Shown: positions 24,529-33,992, counted from the first letter of the stretch. The stretch is 60,469 nt of DNA from Prevotellaceae bacterium UBA2448 (GCA_002342585.1 DDQG01000003.1:12461-72929); one strand, 5' to 3'. Notes: generated by a model not told the origin, from the sequence alone. Made by a program: numbers and translations.

Positions 24529-25701
24529 TTATCCTTTGTAAGTTTTAGCCTTTTGCTCCAGTTCTGACAAGCGGTCAAGAGCCGCCTTCAGGGTGTCATC
24601 GCGCTTGGCAAAATGGAAGCGGATGAGATGATGAACATCTTCTCGGAAGAAGCAGCTGCCTGGAACAGCACCCACACCGACATGCTCAGCCAGCCACTCG
24701 CAGAAATGCAGGTCGCTCTTTACACCATATTTCGACACATCGAGCAGTACATAATAAGCGCCCTGCGGGTCGGTGAAGTCAAGCCCAAATTGTCTCAGTC
24801 CGTCGCAGAAGAGTTGCTTCATGTGTGTGTAGTGTGCTTGAAGTTTTGTGTAATAACTATCTTGGAATGAGAGACCTACAGTCGCTGCTTCCATCAAAGG
24901 TGCAGCTGCACCTACGGTCAGGAAGTCGTGCACTTTCTTCACTCGCTCTATAATGGGTTCTGGCGCAATGACATACCCCAGTCGCCAGCCTGTGATGCTA
25001 TAAGTCTTGGACAGCGAACTGCATGAAACCGTTCGCTCCCACATGCCCGGAAGGGTGGAGAGATAGACATGCTGGTGAGGGGCATAGATGATGTGCTCAT
25101 ACACTTCGTCTGTAATCACATAGGCGTCATACTTGATGATGATGTCTGATATCGTCTGGAGTTCTTCGCGTGCAAACACCTTGCCACATGGGTTCGACGG
25201 ATTGCAGAGCACCAAGGCCTTTGCGCCCTTTCTGAAAGCGTCTTCGAGCAGATTGGCATCAAACTCAAATGTGGGTGGCACGAGGGGGATATATATCGGC
25301 TCTGCACCCGTGAGAATCGTGTCTGCCGTGTAGTTCTCGTAGAAGGGCGAGAAGATGGCCACCTTGTCACCTGGATTGACGATGGTCATCATGGCTGCCA
25401 TCATTGCCTCCGTAGAGCCACAGGTCACCACGACGTTCTTGTTGGCATCGATGTCCAGTCCCGTGAAATGACTCTGCTTCTTCGCCAACGCCTCGCGGAA
25501 GTTCTGTGCTCCCCAAGTGATGGCATACTGATGTGGACCCTGTGGAGCGATTTCTGCCAGGCGATGCGTAATCTCCTCGGGAGGATTGAAATCAGGAAAT
25601 CCCTGTGAGAGATTGATGGCTTCGTACTGATTTGAGATACGGGTCATTCTACGGATGATGGAATCTGTGAAGCCAGCCGTGCGTGTGGATAATGGTTTCA
25701 T
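24529..25701 (-). CDS. Class I/II PLP aminotransferase (methionine/kynurenine/aromatic type)
   Basis: The 390-residue protein has the fold type I aminotransferase pattern: NLSQGFPDFNPP near 29, QYAITWGAQNFREAL near 57, GSTEAMMAAMM near 93, NPSNPCGKVF near 168, ITDEVYEH near 196 and the PLP lysine in SSLSKTYSITGWRLGY near 232-247. The sequence is closest in feel to the YbdL/kynurenine-glutamine transaminase group, which accepts methionine and aromatic amino acids. It is divergent from a PheC-like dehydratase that would make phenylpyruvate, so a part in phenylalanine synthesis is a reasonable inference. A 46-residue small frame lies immediately upstream on the same strand. Confidence 0.9.
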   Translation of the reverse strand: MKPLSTRTAGFTDSIIRRMTRISNQYEAINLSQGFPDFNPPEEITHRLAEIAPQGPHQYAITWGAQNFREALAKKQSHFTGLDIDANKNVVVTCGSTEAMMAAMMTIVNPGDKVAIFSPFYENYTADTILTGAEPIYIPLVPPTFEFDANLLEDAFRKGAKALVLCNPSNPCGKVFAREELQTISDIIIKYDAYVITDEVYEHIIYAPHQHVYLSTLPGMWERTVSCSSLSKTYSITGWRLGYVIAPEPIIERVKKVHDFLTVGAAAPLMEAATVGLSFQDSYYTKLQAHYTHMKQLFCDGLRQFGLDFTDPQGAYYVLLDVSKYGVKSDLHFCEWLAEHVGVGAVPGSCFFREDVHHLIRFHFAKRDDTLKAALDRLSELEQKAKTYKG

Positions 25702-25731
25702 ATTTCAGTCGAGTAATGCAGATACAATATC

Positions 25732-25872
25732 CTAGCTAAGCACCTTATAGTAGATACTCTTGGTTAGTGCCTTGACTCCTTCTTCCTTAGCGTATGAGCC
25801 CAAGGAGTCAACCAATGTCTGGAATTGTTTCGCCACAAAATTACTAAAAAAACGATGATTTCTTGTCATCAT
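25732..25872 (-). CDS. Small protein of 46 residues upstream of aminotransferase
   Basis: The frame runs from ATG (25872, or 25869) to TAG and reads MMTRNHRFFSNFVAKQFQTL..., ending KSIYYKVLS. The composition is basic and helix-forming, and the sequence is not repetitive. A minus-strand TAAATTTG promoter box lies 26 bases before it, and the aminotransferase begins 30 bases after it, so it would be the first gene of that transcript. It could be a conserved small protein, a leader peptide, or the tail of a decayed gene. I do not recognise the family. Confidence 0.5.
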   Translation of the reverse strand: MMTRNHRFFSNFVAKQFQTLVDSLGSYAKEEGVKALTKSIYYKVLS

Positions 25873-25897
25873 TGTACGTGAATGTATGTTATTTTGG

Positions 25898-25905
25898 CAA
25901 ATTTA
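25898..25905 (-). promoter_or_regulatory. -7 box, aminotransferase side of divergent promoter
   Basis: Minus-strand TAAATTTG is an exact TAnnTTTG match. It lies 15 bases from the opposing box at 25920. Confidence 0.6.
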
Positions 25906-25919
25906 TAATTAAAATTGTG

Positions 25920-25927
25920 TAATTTTG
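25920..25927 (+). promoter_or_regulatory. -7 box for PheC-like gene
   Basis: TAATTTTG sits 9 bases before the ATG at 25936. This implies an almost leaderless transcript and excludes the in-frame TTG at 25915 as start. Confidence 0.55.
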
Positions 25928-25935
25928 TCCCCGTT

Positions 25936-26805
25936 ATGAAATATATGATACAAAGAAATACGTACCAGATAGGAAAATTGTTCTGTTTGCTGACCGTAAT
26001 ATTTACATTGTACAGTTTTACGGTATTGGCTGCTTGTTCCAATAATGGTACTCCTACTGAACAGGATAGCATAGCGCCTGTTAATAGGAAAGTTGCAGAG
26101 ATAGTAGAACGTGGTACGTTGCTCGTAGGTACTACAGGTGACTATCGTCCTTTATCCTTCTGTGAACCAGATGGGACATACTGGGGCTTTGGTATAGAAA
26201 TTGCCAAAGAGATTGCTAAATACTTAGGTGTTGAGATTTCTTTCGTAAAGACTTCATGGCCTACTCTGACAGCCGATGTGTTGGCAGAACCCCAGACTTT
26301 TGACTTAGCCATAGGCGGCATTACCATCACAGATACCCGGCGTGAGAATATGTTAATGAGCGATGGTTATCTGGCTAATGGAAAAACGATTCTTTGCCGT
26401 GCATCAGAAGCAGATCGTTTTTGCTCATTGGCTGACATCGACAAGTCCGAAGTGACTGTAATGGTGAATCCTGGTGGCCTTAATGAAAAGTTTGCCAACG
26501 AAAACCTCACTCATGCAAATATAGTCGTTCACCAAAAGAACGAGGAAATACCGACACTTGTTGCAGAAGGTGCAGCCGATGTGATGATAACGGAAATTAC
26601 AGAGGCTCCTTATTATGTACAGACTGACAACCGATTAGCAGCCCCACTATTGAATGCTCCATTTAATCATGGCGAAATTGGTGTCCTTATGCGGAAGGGG
26701 CAGGGGGATCTATTACAGATGGTGAACAATGTCATCTGTCAGATGAAGTCCAACGGCTCTCTTCGGAAACTGCATGAGAAATACGGGTTAGTATATGCCT
26801 ACTAA
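25936..26805 (+). CDS. PheC-like cyclohexadienyl dehydratase lipoprotein
   Basis: From the ATG at 25936 the product has 289 residues. It has a lipoprotein signal with LAACS near residue 32, then a periplasmic solute-binding fold. The sequence carries the features of cyclohexadienyl/arogenate dehydratase (PheC) rather than a plain amino acid binder: GTTGDYRPLSF near 67, SWPTLTADV near 110, VNPGGLNEKFANENL near 175 and MITEITEAP near 215, with Glu at the catalytic position of PheC. PheC converts prephenate or arogenate to phenylpyruvate or phenylalanine outside the cytoplasm. It is divergent from a PLP aminotransferase that could complete the route. An alternative is an amino acid ABC-transporter binding protein, but no permease or ATPase is nearby. 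Confidence 0.75.
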   Translation: MKYMIQRNTYQIGKLFCLLTVIFTLYSFTVLAACSNNGTPTEQDSIAPVNRKVAEIVERGTLLVGTTGDYRPLSFCEPDGTYWGFGIEIAKEIAKYLGVEISFVKTSWPTLTADVLAEPQTFDLAIGGITITDTRRENMLMSDGYLANGKTILCRASEADRFCSLADIDKSEVTVMVNPGGLNEKFANENLTHANIVVHQKNEEIPTLVAEGAADVMITEITEAPYYVQTDNRLAAPLLNAPFNHGEIGVLMRKGQGDLLQMVNNVICQMKSNGSLRKLHEKYGLVYAY

Positions 26806-26859
26806 TAAAAAGAGGCAATAACTGATGGACCCACAATTCGGATGGCTGTTGTGTTATAA

Positions 26860-28491
26860 TTATACAGTCTTATTTTTTCTCGACAAGTATTCAATTGCCA
26901 AAACAGGCCATAGAGGCACTTTGCGTATGTTTGTTCTTACAGCAGGAATGTCACACAATAGAAAGATTGAGGCCAAAAAAAGTGAGTACCAGATGATGTA
27001 ACCATAAACCTGCTTTATTGCCACAAGCATCATTGAGTGCAGATAACTGCCAGCCATAAACTCTCCGAAGTTAAAATGTGAGAGGTCGAGGTGCGTGAGT
27101 GTCAGTTGGCGGCCGTAGTTCATCATGTCCTCATTGAGGAAGTGCGAGAAGATGGTGGTATAGAAACCATAGCCCATAGCACCACCCAGATACATGTGTA
27201 AGATATTGAACACGAACAACCCCATGAAAAACATCTCAAGACTTGGTACCGATTCGTCCAAAGCCCACATCAGGGTTGGAGCAAGAATGCCATAGCCAAA
27301 GCCGCGTAGCATTATTGCCAGCCGGTATTGCTCAATGTTCACCGACATTCCTACAGTGGCGTACATAAGCAAGGTGTATGCACTGATGGAAAGAAAGCTA
27401 ATGCCTATCAGTTTCCATATCTTCCACTTCCGGACCTTGAGCCAGTAGAGGTCGAGCCCTATGCCAAGAAACATTCCCGGCAGTGCCCACATGTACTGAC
27501 TCTCCTTGGTCAGTTCTTCAAGCCCGACGACATCTGTGTAGAGTATCTCCTCAAGCGTATGCTCAGCACCGAAAGCCAATTCGCCCAATATGGTTACAAT
27601 GAGGATAGGTACTACGTTGCGGCATTTCAGCAGACGCAGTTCGACGTATGGATAGCGATTGTGAATCAGGCGGTAAAGGGTGAGCCCTGCAAAGAGGAGT
27701 GTAAAAGCCCCCGCCATTCTTATATGATGGTTTGCGAACCACCTGTAGTAATCGCCATAGACAAAGATGTATGAGAGCAGTAGCATAGTTACACAAATGA
27801 ACAGTGCTCCCTGCCAGTCTGTTCCTTTTAGCGAAAACCTGTTAGGCATAGGACAAAACGGACGACACAGTATTATCTGCGTCAGCAGTACGAACGACAT
27901 TGTGCCTACGGTAAAAGCGTGCATCATTTGCCATGTAAAATGGTGTCCCATCCAGGCAGCAAGCCATCCGCCGCCCTCAATGGCTGTGAGAAGTATGATG
28001 TGAAGCACAGGGAAGAATACTGCGAAGTCGCGTTTTGGCGTAATCCACAGTTGGATGTTGCTCATACACTCGAATGTTCCTTGAATCTTGGCAATTCCTG
28101 CAATGAAGCATGTCACAACAAGTACTGGCATCGACTGACTATGCATCGTGATAACGTTGCATATGCCCATCACTATGGCAGATGTGCATAGCAGCTGCTG
28201 ATTGGTGAAGCGGAACTTCATCCTGAACAGCATAGGGAACCACATAGCCATCCCTGCAAGAGTGGCATAGAGCAGAAACATAACATCCTCTATCATAAAG
28301 TTTGTTGTGCCGCGAATCTCGTCGAGGGCACCCAGATACATGCCTCCCGAGAATTGGAAGCACAGAGCCGTAACGACGTAAACCCATGGTTGCAAATTAC
28401 GAGGCACCCATCCTTTCATCATTGGCATACAGAAAGGCATGCCTGCGGGTGGCGGTGGTGCCTTCATCAGATATTCAGTTAGTTTTCCCAT
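26860..28491 (-). CDS. MFS drug exporter, DHA2/EmrB-like inner-membrane component
   Basis: The 543-residue protein has about 14 hydrophobic segments and begins MGKLTEYLMKAPPPPAGMP, consistent with a DHA2-type (14-helix) multidrug proton antiporter. It has no strong canonical motif C, so it is a divergent member. It is the third gene of an outer-membrane factor, membrane-fusion protein and MFS operon. Its ATG overlaps the HlyD-like stop by one base (TAATG), indicating coupled translation. The complex would move toxic compounds across both membranes; the substrate is unknown and no regulator gene is adjacent. Confidence 0.82.
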   Translation of the reverse strand: MGKLTEYLMKAPPPPAGMPFCMPMMKGWVPRNLQPWVYVVTALCFQFSGGMYLGALDEIRGTTNFMIEDVMFLLYATLAGMAMWFPMLFRMKFRFTNQQLLCTSAIVMGICNVITMHSQSMPVLVVTCFIAGIAKIQGTFECMSNIQLWITPKRDFAVFFPVLHIILLTAIEGGGWLAAWMGHHFTWQMMHAFTVGTMSFVLLTQIILCRPFCPMPNRFSLKGTDWQGALFICVTMLLLSYIFVYGDYYRWFANHHIRMAGAFTLLFAGLTLYRLIHNRYPYVELRLLKCRNVVPILIVTILGELAFGAEHTLEEILYTDVVGLEELTKESQYMWALPGMFLGIGLDLYWLKVRKWKIWKLIGISFLSISAYTLLMYATVGMSVNIEQYRLAIMLRGFGYGILAPTLMWALDESVPSLEMFFMGLFVFNILHMYLGGAMGYGFYTTIFSHFLNEDMMNYGRQLTLTHLDLSHFNFGEFMAGSYLHSMMLVAIKQVYGYIIWYSLFLASIFLLCDIPAVRTNIRKVPLWPVLAIEYLSRKNKTV

Positions 28492-29519
28492 TATTCTTCT
28501 ACTTTACAAACAACGTTATAACCTCCGTGCAGCTTCTTCACTTCATCGCATGCATCAATTCTCACTCGTACCGTAACGCGCTGCTCTACTTTTACGAAAT
28601 TGCCTGTAGCATTGTCGATAGGAATCAACGAGAATGCGCTGCCGGTAGCATCGCTGATACGCTCTACAACTCCTGTATATTCAACACCGGGAACAGCATC
28701 AGCAGTAAAACGCACTTTATTGCCAACCTTGATATTTGACATTTGCGACTCCTGGTAGTTTGCCTCCACCCATTTCTCACTCTTGTCAACGATGCTGACC
28801 ATTGTCTGACCGGGATTAACCAACTGTCCCACATGAATATCCTTGCTGCCCACCACACCATCACAGGTGGCAATGATGTAACAATACGACAGGTTCAGTC
28901 GTGCTATCTCTACCTGTGCACGAGCCAGTTCGATGGCAGCTTCTGAGGCCGAGAGATGATGCCCTTGCTCTGCCACAACAGCAGTCTGTGTGTTGCGCGA
29001 ACGAAGCGCCTGCTCATATCCAGCCTTGGCACTCAGATAACGCGTGTGCACATTGTCATACTGTTGCTGTGTAACGGCATCCTGCTGGAGTAGTTTCTGA
29101 AAACGGGCATCCTCCCTCTGTGCATTCTCCATCTGTACACGGGCTGCTTCAATGCCTGCTTCGGTCACGCTGATACTAGTCTTTGTGGTATTGATACTGC
29201 TTGCTGTACCCTGCGAACCGCGTTCGACACGGGTAAGATCTGCTTCTGCCTGAGCCAGTCGAAGACGAAACTCGGCATCTTCAATGACAACAAGTGTGTC
29301 GCCCTTCTTCACCTCCTGAAATTCGGTAAAGCGGACCTCGCGTATAAACCCCTGCACGCGGCAGTTCTGTGGCACTATATTCTGGCATACACGAGCATTA
29401 TCTGTGACTTCGCCACTGCCGAAATATACAAACTGACTTGCGGCATAAACGACGCCGCATGCTATACATAGTATTACTATAGCATTATAACTGTAGGTTG
29501 AAAATTTATTCTTTTCCAT
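28491..29519 (-). CDS. HlyD/EmrA-family membrane fusion protein
   Basis: The 342-residue protein has a short cytoplasmic N-terminus, one membrane anchor (YNAIVILCIACGVVYAASQFVYF, about 11-33), a biotinyl-lipoyl half-domain (VRFTEFQEVKKGDTLVVIEDAE, about 61-82), an alpha-helical hairpin coiled coil (about 85-205), then the second lipoyl half (CDGVVGSKDIHVGQLVNPGQTMVSIVD) and beta-barrel domain. It joins the MFS exporter to the TolC-like channel in the periplasm. It starts 7 bases after the TolC-like gene's stop. Confidence 0.92.
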   Translation of the reverse strand: MEKNKFSTYSYNAIVILCIACGVVYAASQFVYFGSGEVTDNARVCQNIVPQNCRVQGFIREVRFTEFQEVKKGDTLVVIEDAEFRLRLAQAEADLTRVERGSQGTASSINTTKTSISVTEAGIEAARVQMENAQREDARFQKLLQQDAVTQQQYDNVHTRYLSAKAGYEQALRSRNTQTAVVAEQGHHLSASEAAIELARAQVEIARLNLSYCYIIATCDGVVGSKDIHVGQLVNPGQTMVSIVDKSEKWVEANYQESQMSNIKVGNKVRFTADAVPGVEYTGVVERISDATGSAFSLIPIDNATGNFVKVEQRVTVRVRIDACDEVKKLHGGYNVVCKVEE

Positions 29520-29526
29520 TTTTTTG

Positions 29527-30939
29527 TTAAAGAGTGTTTGTTATATATTTAAGTTTGAAATAATTGTAAAGCATATTGATGCGAGCATTTACCAAAGCCA
29601 TATCGGCTGAGAGTTTCATGTTTGATGCATCAAGCATATCGGTCAGCAAAGCCATATCGTTGTCGTATCGGTTTTTTACCACCATATAGTTTTGGTCGGC
29701 AAGTTCCACCTGTTTCTCCTGTGTGCTAACCTCAACTGAGCTGGTCAGCAGATTGGTATAGCTGGCATGTACACCATTTTCTATGCCTTCGCTCGCCAAC
29801 TGCACTCTTTCGCGTGCCTGAATATTTTCATGTTTTGCCTTACGGATGTTATGCTTGTTCTTCCAAAGGCTTGACAGACTGTATTTCACTCCTATTCCGA
29901 CAAACCACACGTTGACGTTGGCATTCTTTGGAATCATATCGGAGGTGTATGGACCACACAGGTTGTTTTCGGCAACTACAGCCACTGATGGTCGCGATGC
30001 CGCACGAACGTTCTTGACCTTCTGTGCCGATATTTCTGTGGCAAGTGAAGCCTGACGGATACCTATGTTGTTTTCCGCCGCTGTCTGTTGCCACAACTCT
30101 TCGGAGACAAGAGCCTTGAGTGCCGTACCTTCCTCTTCAAGCGACTGTGTATCCACTTCAAAGGTCACTCCCTCAGGCAGGTGGATTGCTGTGCTGAGCT
30201 GATGACGGATAATCTTCTGCGCATCATCTATTTGTGTCTTGGAAAGCTGAAGGCTTTGCAGTTGCAGTTCATATCGCGTTATGTCGTTCTTCAACACCGT
30301 ACCCTGTTCTCTGCGCGCCTTCATTTGCTCGATTATTTTTTCCGTCAGCTCTATGTTTTTTGCTATCACCTGTGACTGGTTCCGCAGTTTGCAGAGGTCA
30401 AGGTAATAACCGGTAATCAGAAAACGCACCTCCTGACGATTCTTCTCCACATCAAGTTCAGCCAACTGATGCCCCAGCTTTGCCATTTCAATGCCTGAAT
30501 GGATAGCACCACCAGCATAAATCACCTGACTCGCCCGAGCAGTGAAGCTGTTGCCCCAATGTGGTGTTGGCTGCTTGCCGTTCTGCACCTGCTGAGGTCC
30601 AAGTCCCGGAACAATATATTCTGTGGTGCCACTGGTAGAAAAGCCACGTGACATCAAGAAAGCATTGCCGATGTAAGAACCTTGCATGCTGAGTTCAACA
30701 CTTGGCAACATAGCAGATTTTGCCGATGCCACCCCTTCTTCTGCAGCCTTCAATGCTACCTCGCTGACCTTAATGCGCTGATTCTGCTGGTCAGCCAAAT
30801 CAAAAAGCGACTGAAGACTCATCCTTTGCTGTGCATAAGCAGGTACACAGCAACTTGCTCCGACTATCATCGAAACAGTCAGAGCACCAATAAACTTGTG
30901 ATTACTCATTAAAAAGAAAAATATATTCTTATAATTCAT
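29527..30939 (-). CDS. TolC-family outer-membrane efflux protein
   Basis: The 470-residue protein has a signal peptide (to about residue 37, AYAQQ) and two helical OEP repeats. MSLQSLFDLADQQNQRIKVSEVALKAAEEGV marks the first and NRQEVRFLITGYYLDLCKLRNQ the long coiled-coil hairpin, followed by the equivalent second half (RVQLASEGIENGVHASYTNLL). It forms the trimeric outer-membrane duct of the tripartite pump. It is the promoter-proximal gene, with a leader of about 160 bases. Confidence 0.93.
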   Translation of the reverse strand: MNYKNIFFFLMSNHKFIGALTVSMIVGASCCVPAYAQQRMSLQSLFDLADQQNQRIKVSEVALKAAEEGVASAKSAMLPSVELSMQGSYIGNAFLMSRGFSTSGTTEYIVPGLGPQQVQNGKQPTPHWGNSFTARASQVIYAGGAIHSGIEMAKLGHQLAELDVEKNRQEVRFLITGYYLDLCKLRNQSQVIAKNIELTEKIIEQMKARREQGTVLKNDITRYELQLQSLQLSKTQIDDAQKIIRHQLSTAIHLPEGVTFEVDTQSLEEEGTALKALVSEELWQQTAAENNIGIRQASLATEISAQKVKNVRAASRPSVAVVAENNLCGPYTSDMIPKNANVNVWFVGIGVKYSLSSLWKNKHNIRKAKHENIQARERVQLASEGIENGVHASYTNLLTSSVEVSTQEKQVELADQNYMVVKNRYDNDMALLTDMLDASNMKLSADMALVNARINMLYNYFKLKYITNTL

Positions 30940-31101
30940 TACTCGTCAAAAAAAGTCCTTCCCTCGGAAATACGAATAATGAACTGTCATGGTTCGGACA
31001 AACCTTACGTCTGCCACAATGCGCTACAAACCTCTCTGATTAGGGAATAAATCGAGAAAAGAATTTCGAGCACTATTAATTGCGAAATCCAAAATCGAGT
31101 G

Positions 31102-31132
31102 CAAAGTTATGAAAAAAATGCCGAATCACAAA
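31102..31132 (-). promoter_or_regulatory. Full -33/-7 promoter for efflux operon
   Basis: Minus-strand TTTG (31132-31129), a 19-base spacer and TAACTTTG (31109-31102) form a complete promoter. Between it and the TolC-like ATG lies a leader with an imperfect palindrome (TCGAGAAAAG / AATTTCGAG, about 31051-31070) that could be an operator; nothing else is identifiable in this gap. Confidence 0.72.
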
Positions 31133-31217
31133 AAAAATTCCCAAGCTGTAGAAGCAGCTCTTTCAAGGGCACGAGGAACTGCATCCCCAATCAACTCAGC
31201 CAGGTTTGACATTATAA

Positions 31218-31249
31218 AAAGGGACCTGTCCAAGCGGACAGATCCCTTT
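31218..31249 (-). terminator. Terminator of ppdK
   Basis: AAAGGGACCTGTCC (31218-31231) pairs with GGACAGATCCCTTT (31236-31249) with one mismatch. On the minus strand a T-rich TTTTTATAAT run follows, just downstream of the ppdK stop. Confidence 0.88.
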
Positions 31250-31271
31250 ACTTATTATATCAGAGTGGTAT

Positions 31272-33992
31272 TTACTCCTCGACGGCTGCCTGCGCGGCGG
31301 CTAGACGTGCGATTGGCACGCGGAATGGAGAACAAGAAGCGTAGTTCATGCCTATCTTAGCGCAGAACTTAACAGATGATGGTTCACCTCCGTGCTCACC
31401 GCAGATACCTGTACGCATACCTGGACGAACGGCGCGACCTTTCTCAACTGCCATCTTGATGAGCTGTCCGACACCCTTCTGGTCGAGTACCTGGAATGGG
31501 TCAACCTTCAGAATCTTCTTCTCAAGATATACGGGGAGGAATGATGCGATGTCATCACGTGAGTAACCGAATGTCATCTGTGTGAGGTCGTTGGTACCGA
31601 ATGAGAAGTATTCTGCCTCTGTTGCGATACGGTCGGCTGTGAGGGCTGCACGTGGAATCTCAATCATAGTACCGATTTCGAATGGAATTTCGATACCTTC
31701 CTCGGCAAATACTTCCTTGGCAACCTTCTGGATGATTTCCTTCTGCTGCTTGAACTCGTAGAGGATACCGATGAGTGGTACCATGATTTCCGGGTGTGGG
31801 TCGAAGCCTTCCTTCTTCAGCTGACAAGCAGCACCGAGGATGGCGCGAGTCTGCATAGCTGTGATTTCAGGGAATGTGATACCCAGACGGCAACCACGAT
31901 GACCGAGCATTGGGTTGTTCTCTGCAAGAGAAGCTACACGCTGCTGGATAACCTTGATGTCAACACCCATTTCGTTTGCCATAATCTGCTGGCCTTTCTG
32001 ATCGTGTGGTACGAACTCGTGGAGTGGTGGGTCGAGCAGACGGATGTTTACTGGCAGTCCGTCCATGGCTTTCAGGATTCCGTAGAAGTCTGCCTTCTGG
32101 TATGGAAGGAGTTTTGCAAGAGCCTTCTCGCGTCCTTCAACCGTCTCTGACAGAATCATTTCGCGCATAGCGATAATCTTCTGGTCATCGAAGAACATAT
32201 GCTCTGTACGTGTCAGACCGATACCCTTAGCACCGAATGCGCGAGCAACCTCTGCATCGTGTGGAGTATCTGCGTTTGTACGAACCTGCAGTTTTGTATA
32301 TTTGTCGCAAAGATCCATGAGAGCCTTGAAGTCGCCTGAGAGTTCTGCAGCCTTTGTAGGAACTTCGCCTGCATAAACCTGACCTGTAGAACCGTTCAGA
32401 GAGATGAAGTCACCTTCCTTGTAAACTACGCCTTCAATTTCAACAGTCTTGGTCTTGTAGTCAACAGCGATAGCACCTGCACCTGATACACAGCACTTAC
32501 CCATACCACGAGCTACAACGGCAGCGTGAGAAGTCATACCGCCACGAGCTGTGAGGATACCTTCTGCTGAAGCCATACCTGCGAGGTCTTCAGGACTTGT
32601 TTCGATACGTACCATGATAACCTTGTGGCCGTTTGCGTGCCATTCCTGTGCGTCGTCTGCGTGGAATACAATCTGCCCGCAAGCAGCACCTGGAGAAGCT
32701 GGCAGACCCTGAGTGATTACCTTTGCCTTCTTCAGAGCATCCTTATCGAATACTGGGTGGAGGAGTTCGTCGAGCTTCTGAGGTTCGCAGCGCATGATAG
32801 CAGTCTTCTCGTCGATGAGTCCTTCGCGTACGAGATCCATAGCAATTTTAACCATTGCAGTACCTGTGCGCTTACCGTTACGAGTCTGGAGGAACCAGAG
32901 TTTTCCTTCCTGTACGGTGAACTCCATATCCTGCATATCCTTGTAGTGCTTTTCGAGCTTGTCCTGAATAGAGTTCAATTCTGCGTAGAGTTTCGGCATA
33001 GCTTCTTCCATAGATGGGTACTTGGAAGCACGTTCTGCTTCAGAAATGCCTGCACGCTCAGCCCAACGCTGTGAACCGATCTTAGTGATCTGCTGTGGAG
33101 TACGGATACCAGCCACAACGTCTTCACCCTGTGCGTTGATAAGGTACTCACCGTTGAAGAGGTTTTCACCGTTACCTGCGTCACGTGAGAAGCAAACACC
33201 TGTAGCAGATGTGTCACCCATGTTACCGAATACCATTGCCATAACAGAAACAGCTGTTCCCCATTCATCTGGAATACCTTCCATCTTACGGTAGAGGATA
33301 GCGCGCTCGTTCATCCAGCTGCGGAATACAGCGCAGATAGCGCCCCAGAGCTGTACGATTGGGTCAGTTGGGAATTCCTGTCCTGTGCGCTCCTTGATGG
33401 CAGCCTTGAAAAGCTTAACGAGTTTTTTCAAAGAGTCAACTGAGAGGTCTTTGTCCAGAGTAACGCCCTGTTCTTCCTTAACCTTCTCGATGATTTCCTC
33501 GAATGGGTCGATATCTTCCTTGTTTACTGGCTTAAGACCCATAACTACATCTCCGTACATCTGTACGAAACGGCGGTATGAGTCGTAAACGAAGTGTGGG
33601 TTGTTAGTCTTCTGAACCATGCCCTCAGCGACTTCGTCGTTCAGACCGAGGTTGAGGATTGTATCCATCATACCAGGCATTGATGCACGTGCACCAGAAC
33701 GAACGCTGACGAGCAGTGGGTTCTTAACATCACCGAACTTACAGTTCATCAGTGCTTCAGTGTGCTTAACTGCTGCATTTACTTCGTCCTGCAGGAGTTC
33801 CTTGATTTTTTCTTCTCCTACTTCGTAGTACTCGTTACAACAGTCAGTTGTGATTGTAAAACCTGGAGGCACTGGTACACCTATGAGGTTCATTTCAGCA
33901 AGGTTAGCTCCCTTGCCACCAAGTGCTTCTCGCATTGAAGCGTTACCTTCAGCCTGTCCGTTACCGAAGGTGTAAACTCTTTTTTGAGCCAT
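31272..33992 (-). CDS. ppdK: Pyruvate, phosphate dikinase
   Basis: The 906-residue protein has the complete PPDK organisation. An N-terminal ATP-grasp domain (GGKGANLAEMNLIGVPVPPGFTI near 25-47; SVRSGARASMPGMMDTILNLG near 96) is followed by the phosphohistidine domain (GGMTSHAAVVARGMGKCC near 450, catalytic His) and a C-terminal PEP/pyruvate TIM barrel (GTMIEIPRAALTAD near 765; SFGTNDLTQMTFGYSRDD near 790; CGEHGGEP near 860). It interconverts PEP, AMP and PPi with pyruvate, ATP and Pi, a central glycolytic or anaplerotic step in Bacteroidales. It is monocistronic with clear promoter and terminator. Confidence 0.98.
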   Translation of the reverse strand: MAQKRVYTFGNGQAEGNASMREALGGKGANLAEMNLIGVPVPPGFTITTDCCNEYYEVGEEKIKELLQDEVNAAVKHTEALMNCKFGDVKNPLLVSVRSGARASMPGMMDTILNLGLNDEVAEGMVQKTNNPHFVYDSYRRFVQMYGDVVMGLKPVNKEDIDPFEEIIEKVKEEQGVTLDKDLSVDSLKKLVKLFKAAIKERTGQEFPTDPIVQLWGAICAVFRSWMNERAILYRKMEGIPDEWGTAVSVMAMVFGNMGDTSATGVCFSRDAGNGENLFNGEYLINAQGEDVVAGIRTPQQITKIGSQRWAERAGISEAERASKYPSMEEAMPKLYAELNSIQDKLEKHYKDMQDMEFTVQEGKLWFLQTRNGKRTGTAMVKIAMDLVREGLIDEKTAIMRCEPQKLDELLHPVFDKDALKKAKVITQGLPASPGAACGQIVFHADDAQEWHANGHKVIMVRIETSPEDLAGMASAEGILTARGGMTSHAAVVARGMGKCCVSGAGAIAVDYKTKTVEIEGVVYKEGDFISLNGSTGQVYAGEVPTKAAELSGDFKALMDLCDKYTKLQVRTNADTPHDAEVARAFGAKGIGLTRTEHMFFDDQKIIAMREMILSETVEGREKALAKLLPYQKADFYGILKAMDGLPVNIRLLDPPLHEFVPHDQKGQQIMANEMGVDIKVIQQRVASLAENNPMLGHRGCRLGITFPEITAMQTRAILGAACQLKKEGFDPHPEIMVPLIGILYEFKQQKEIIQKVAKEVFAEEGIEIPFEIGTMIEIPRAALTADRIATEAEYFSFGTNDLTQMTFGYSRDDIASFLPVYLEKKILKVDPFQVLDQKGVGQLIKMAVEKGRAVRPGMRTGICGEHGGEPSSVKFCAKIGMNYASCSPFRVPIARLAAAQAAVEE

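Noticed and set aside
31109..31360. 83-codon plus-strand frame over the ppdK end
   Set aside because: It crosses the ppdK terminator and is antisense to conserved PPDK sequence.
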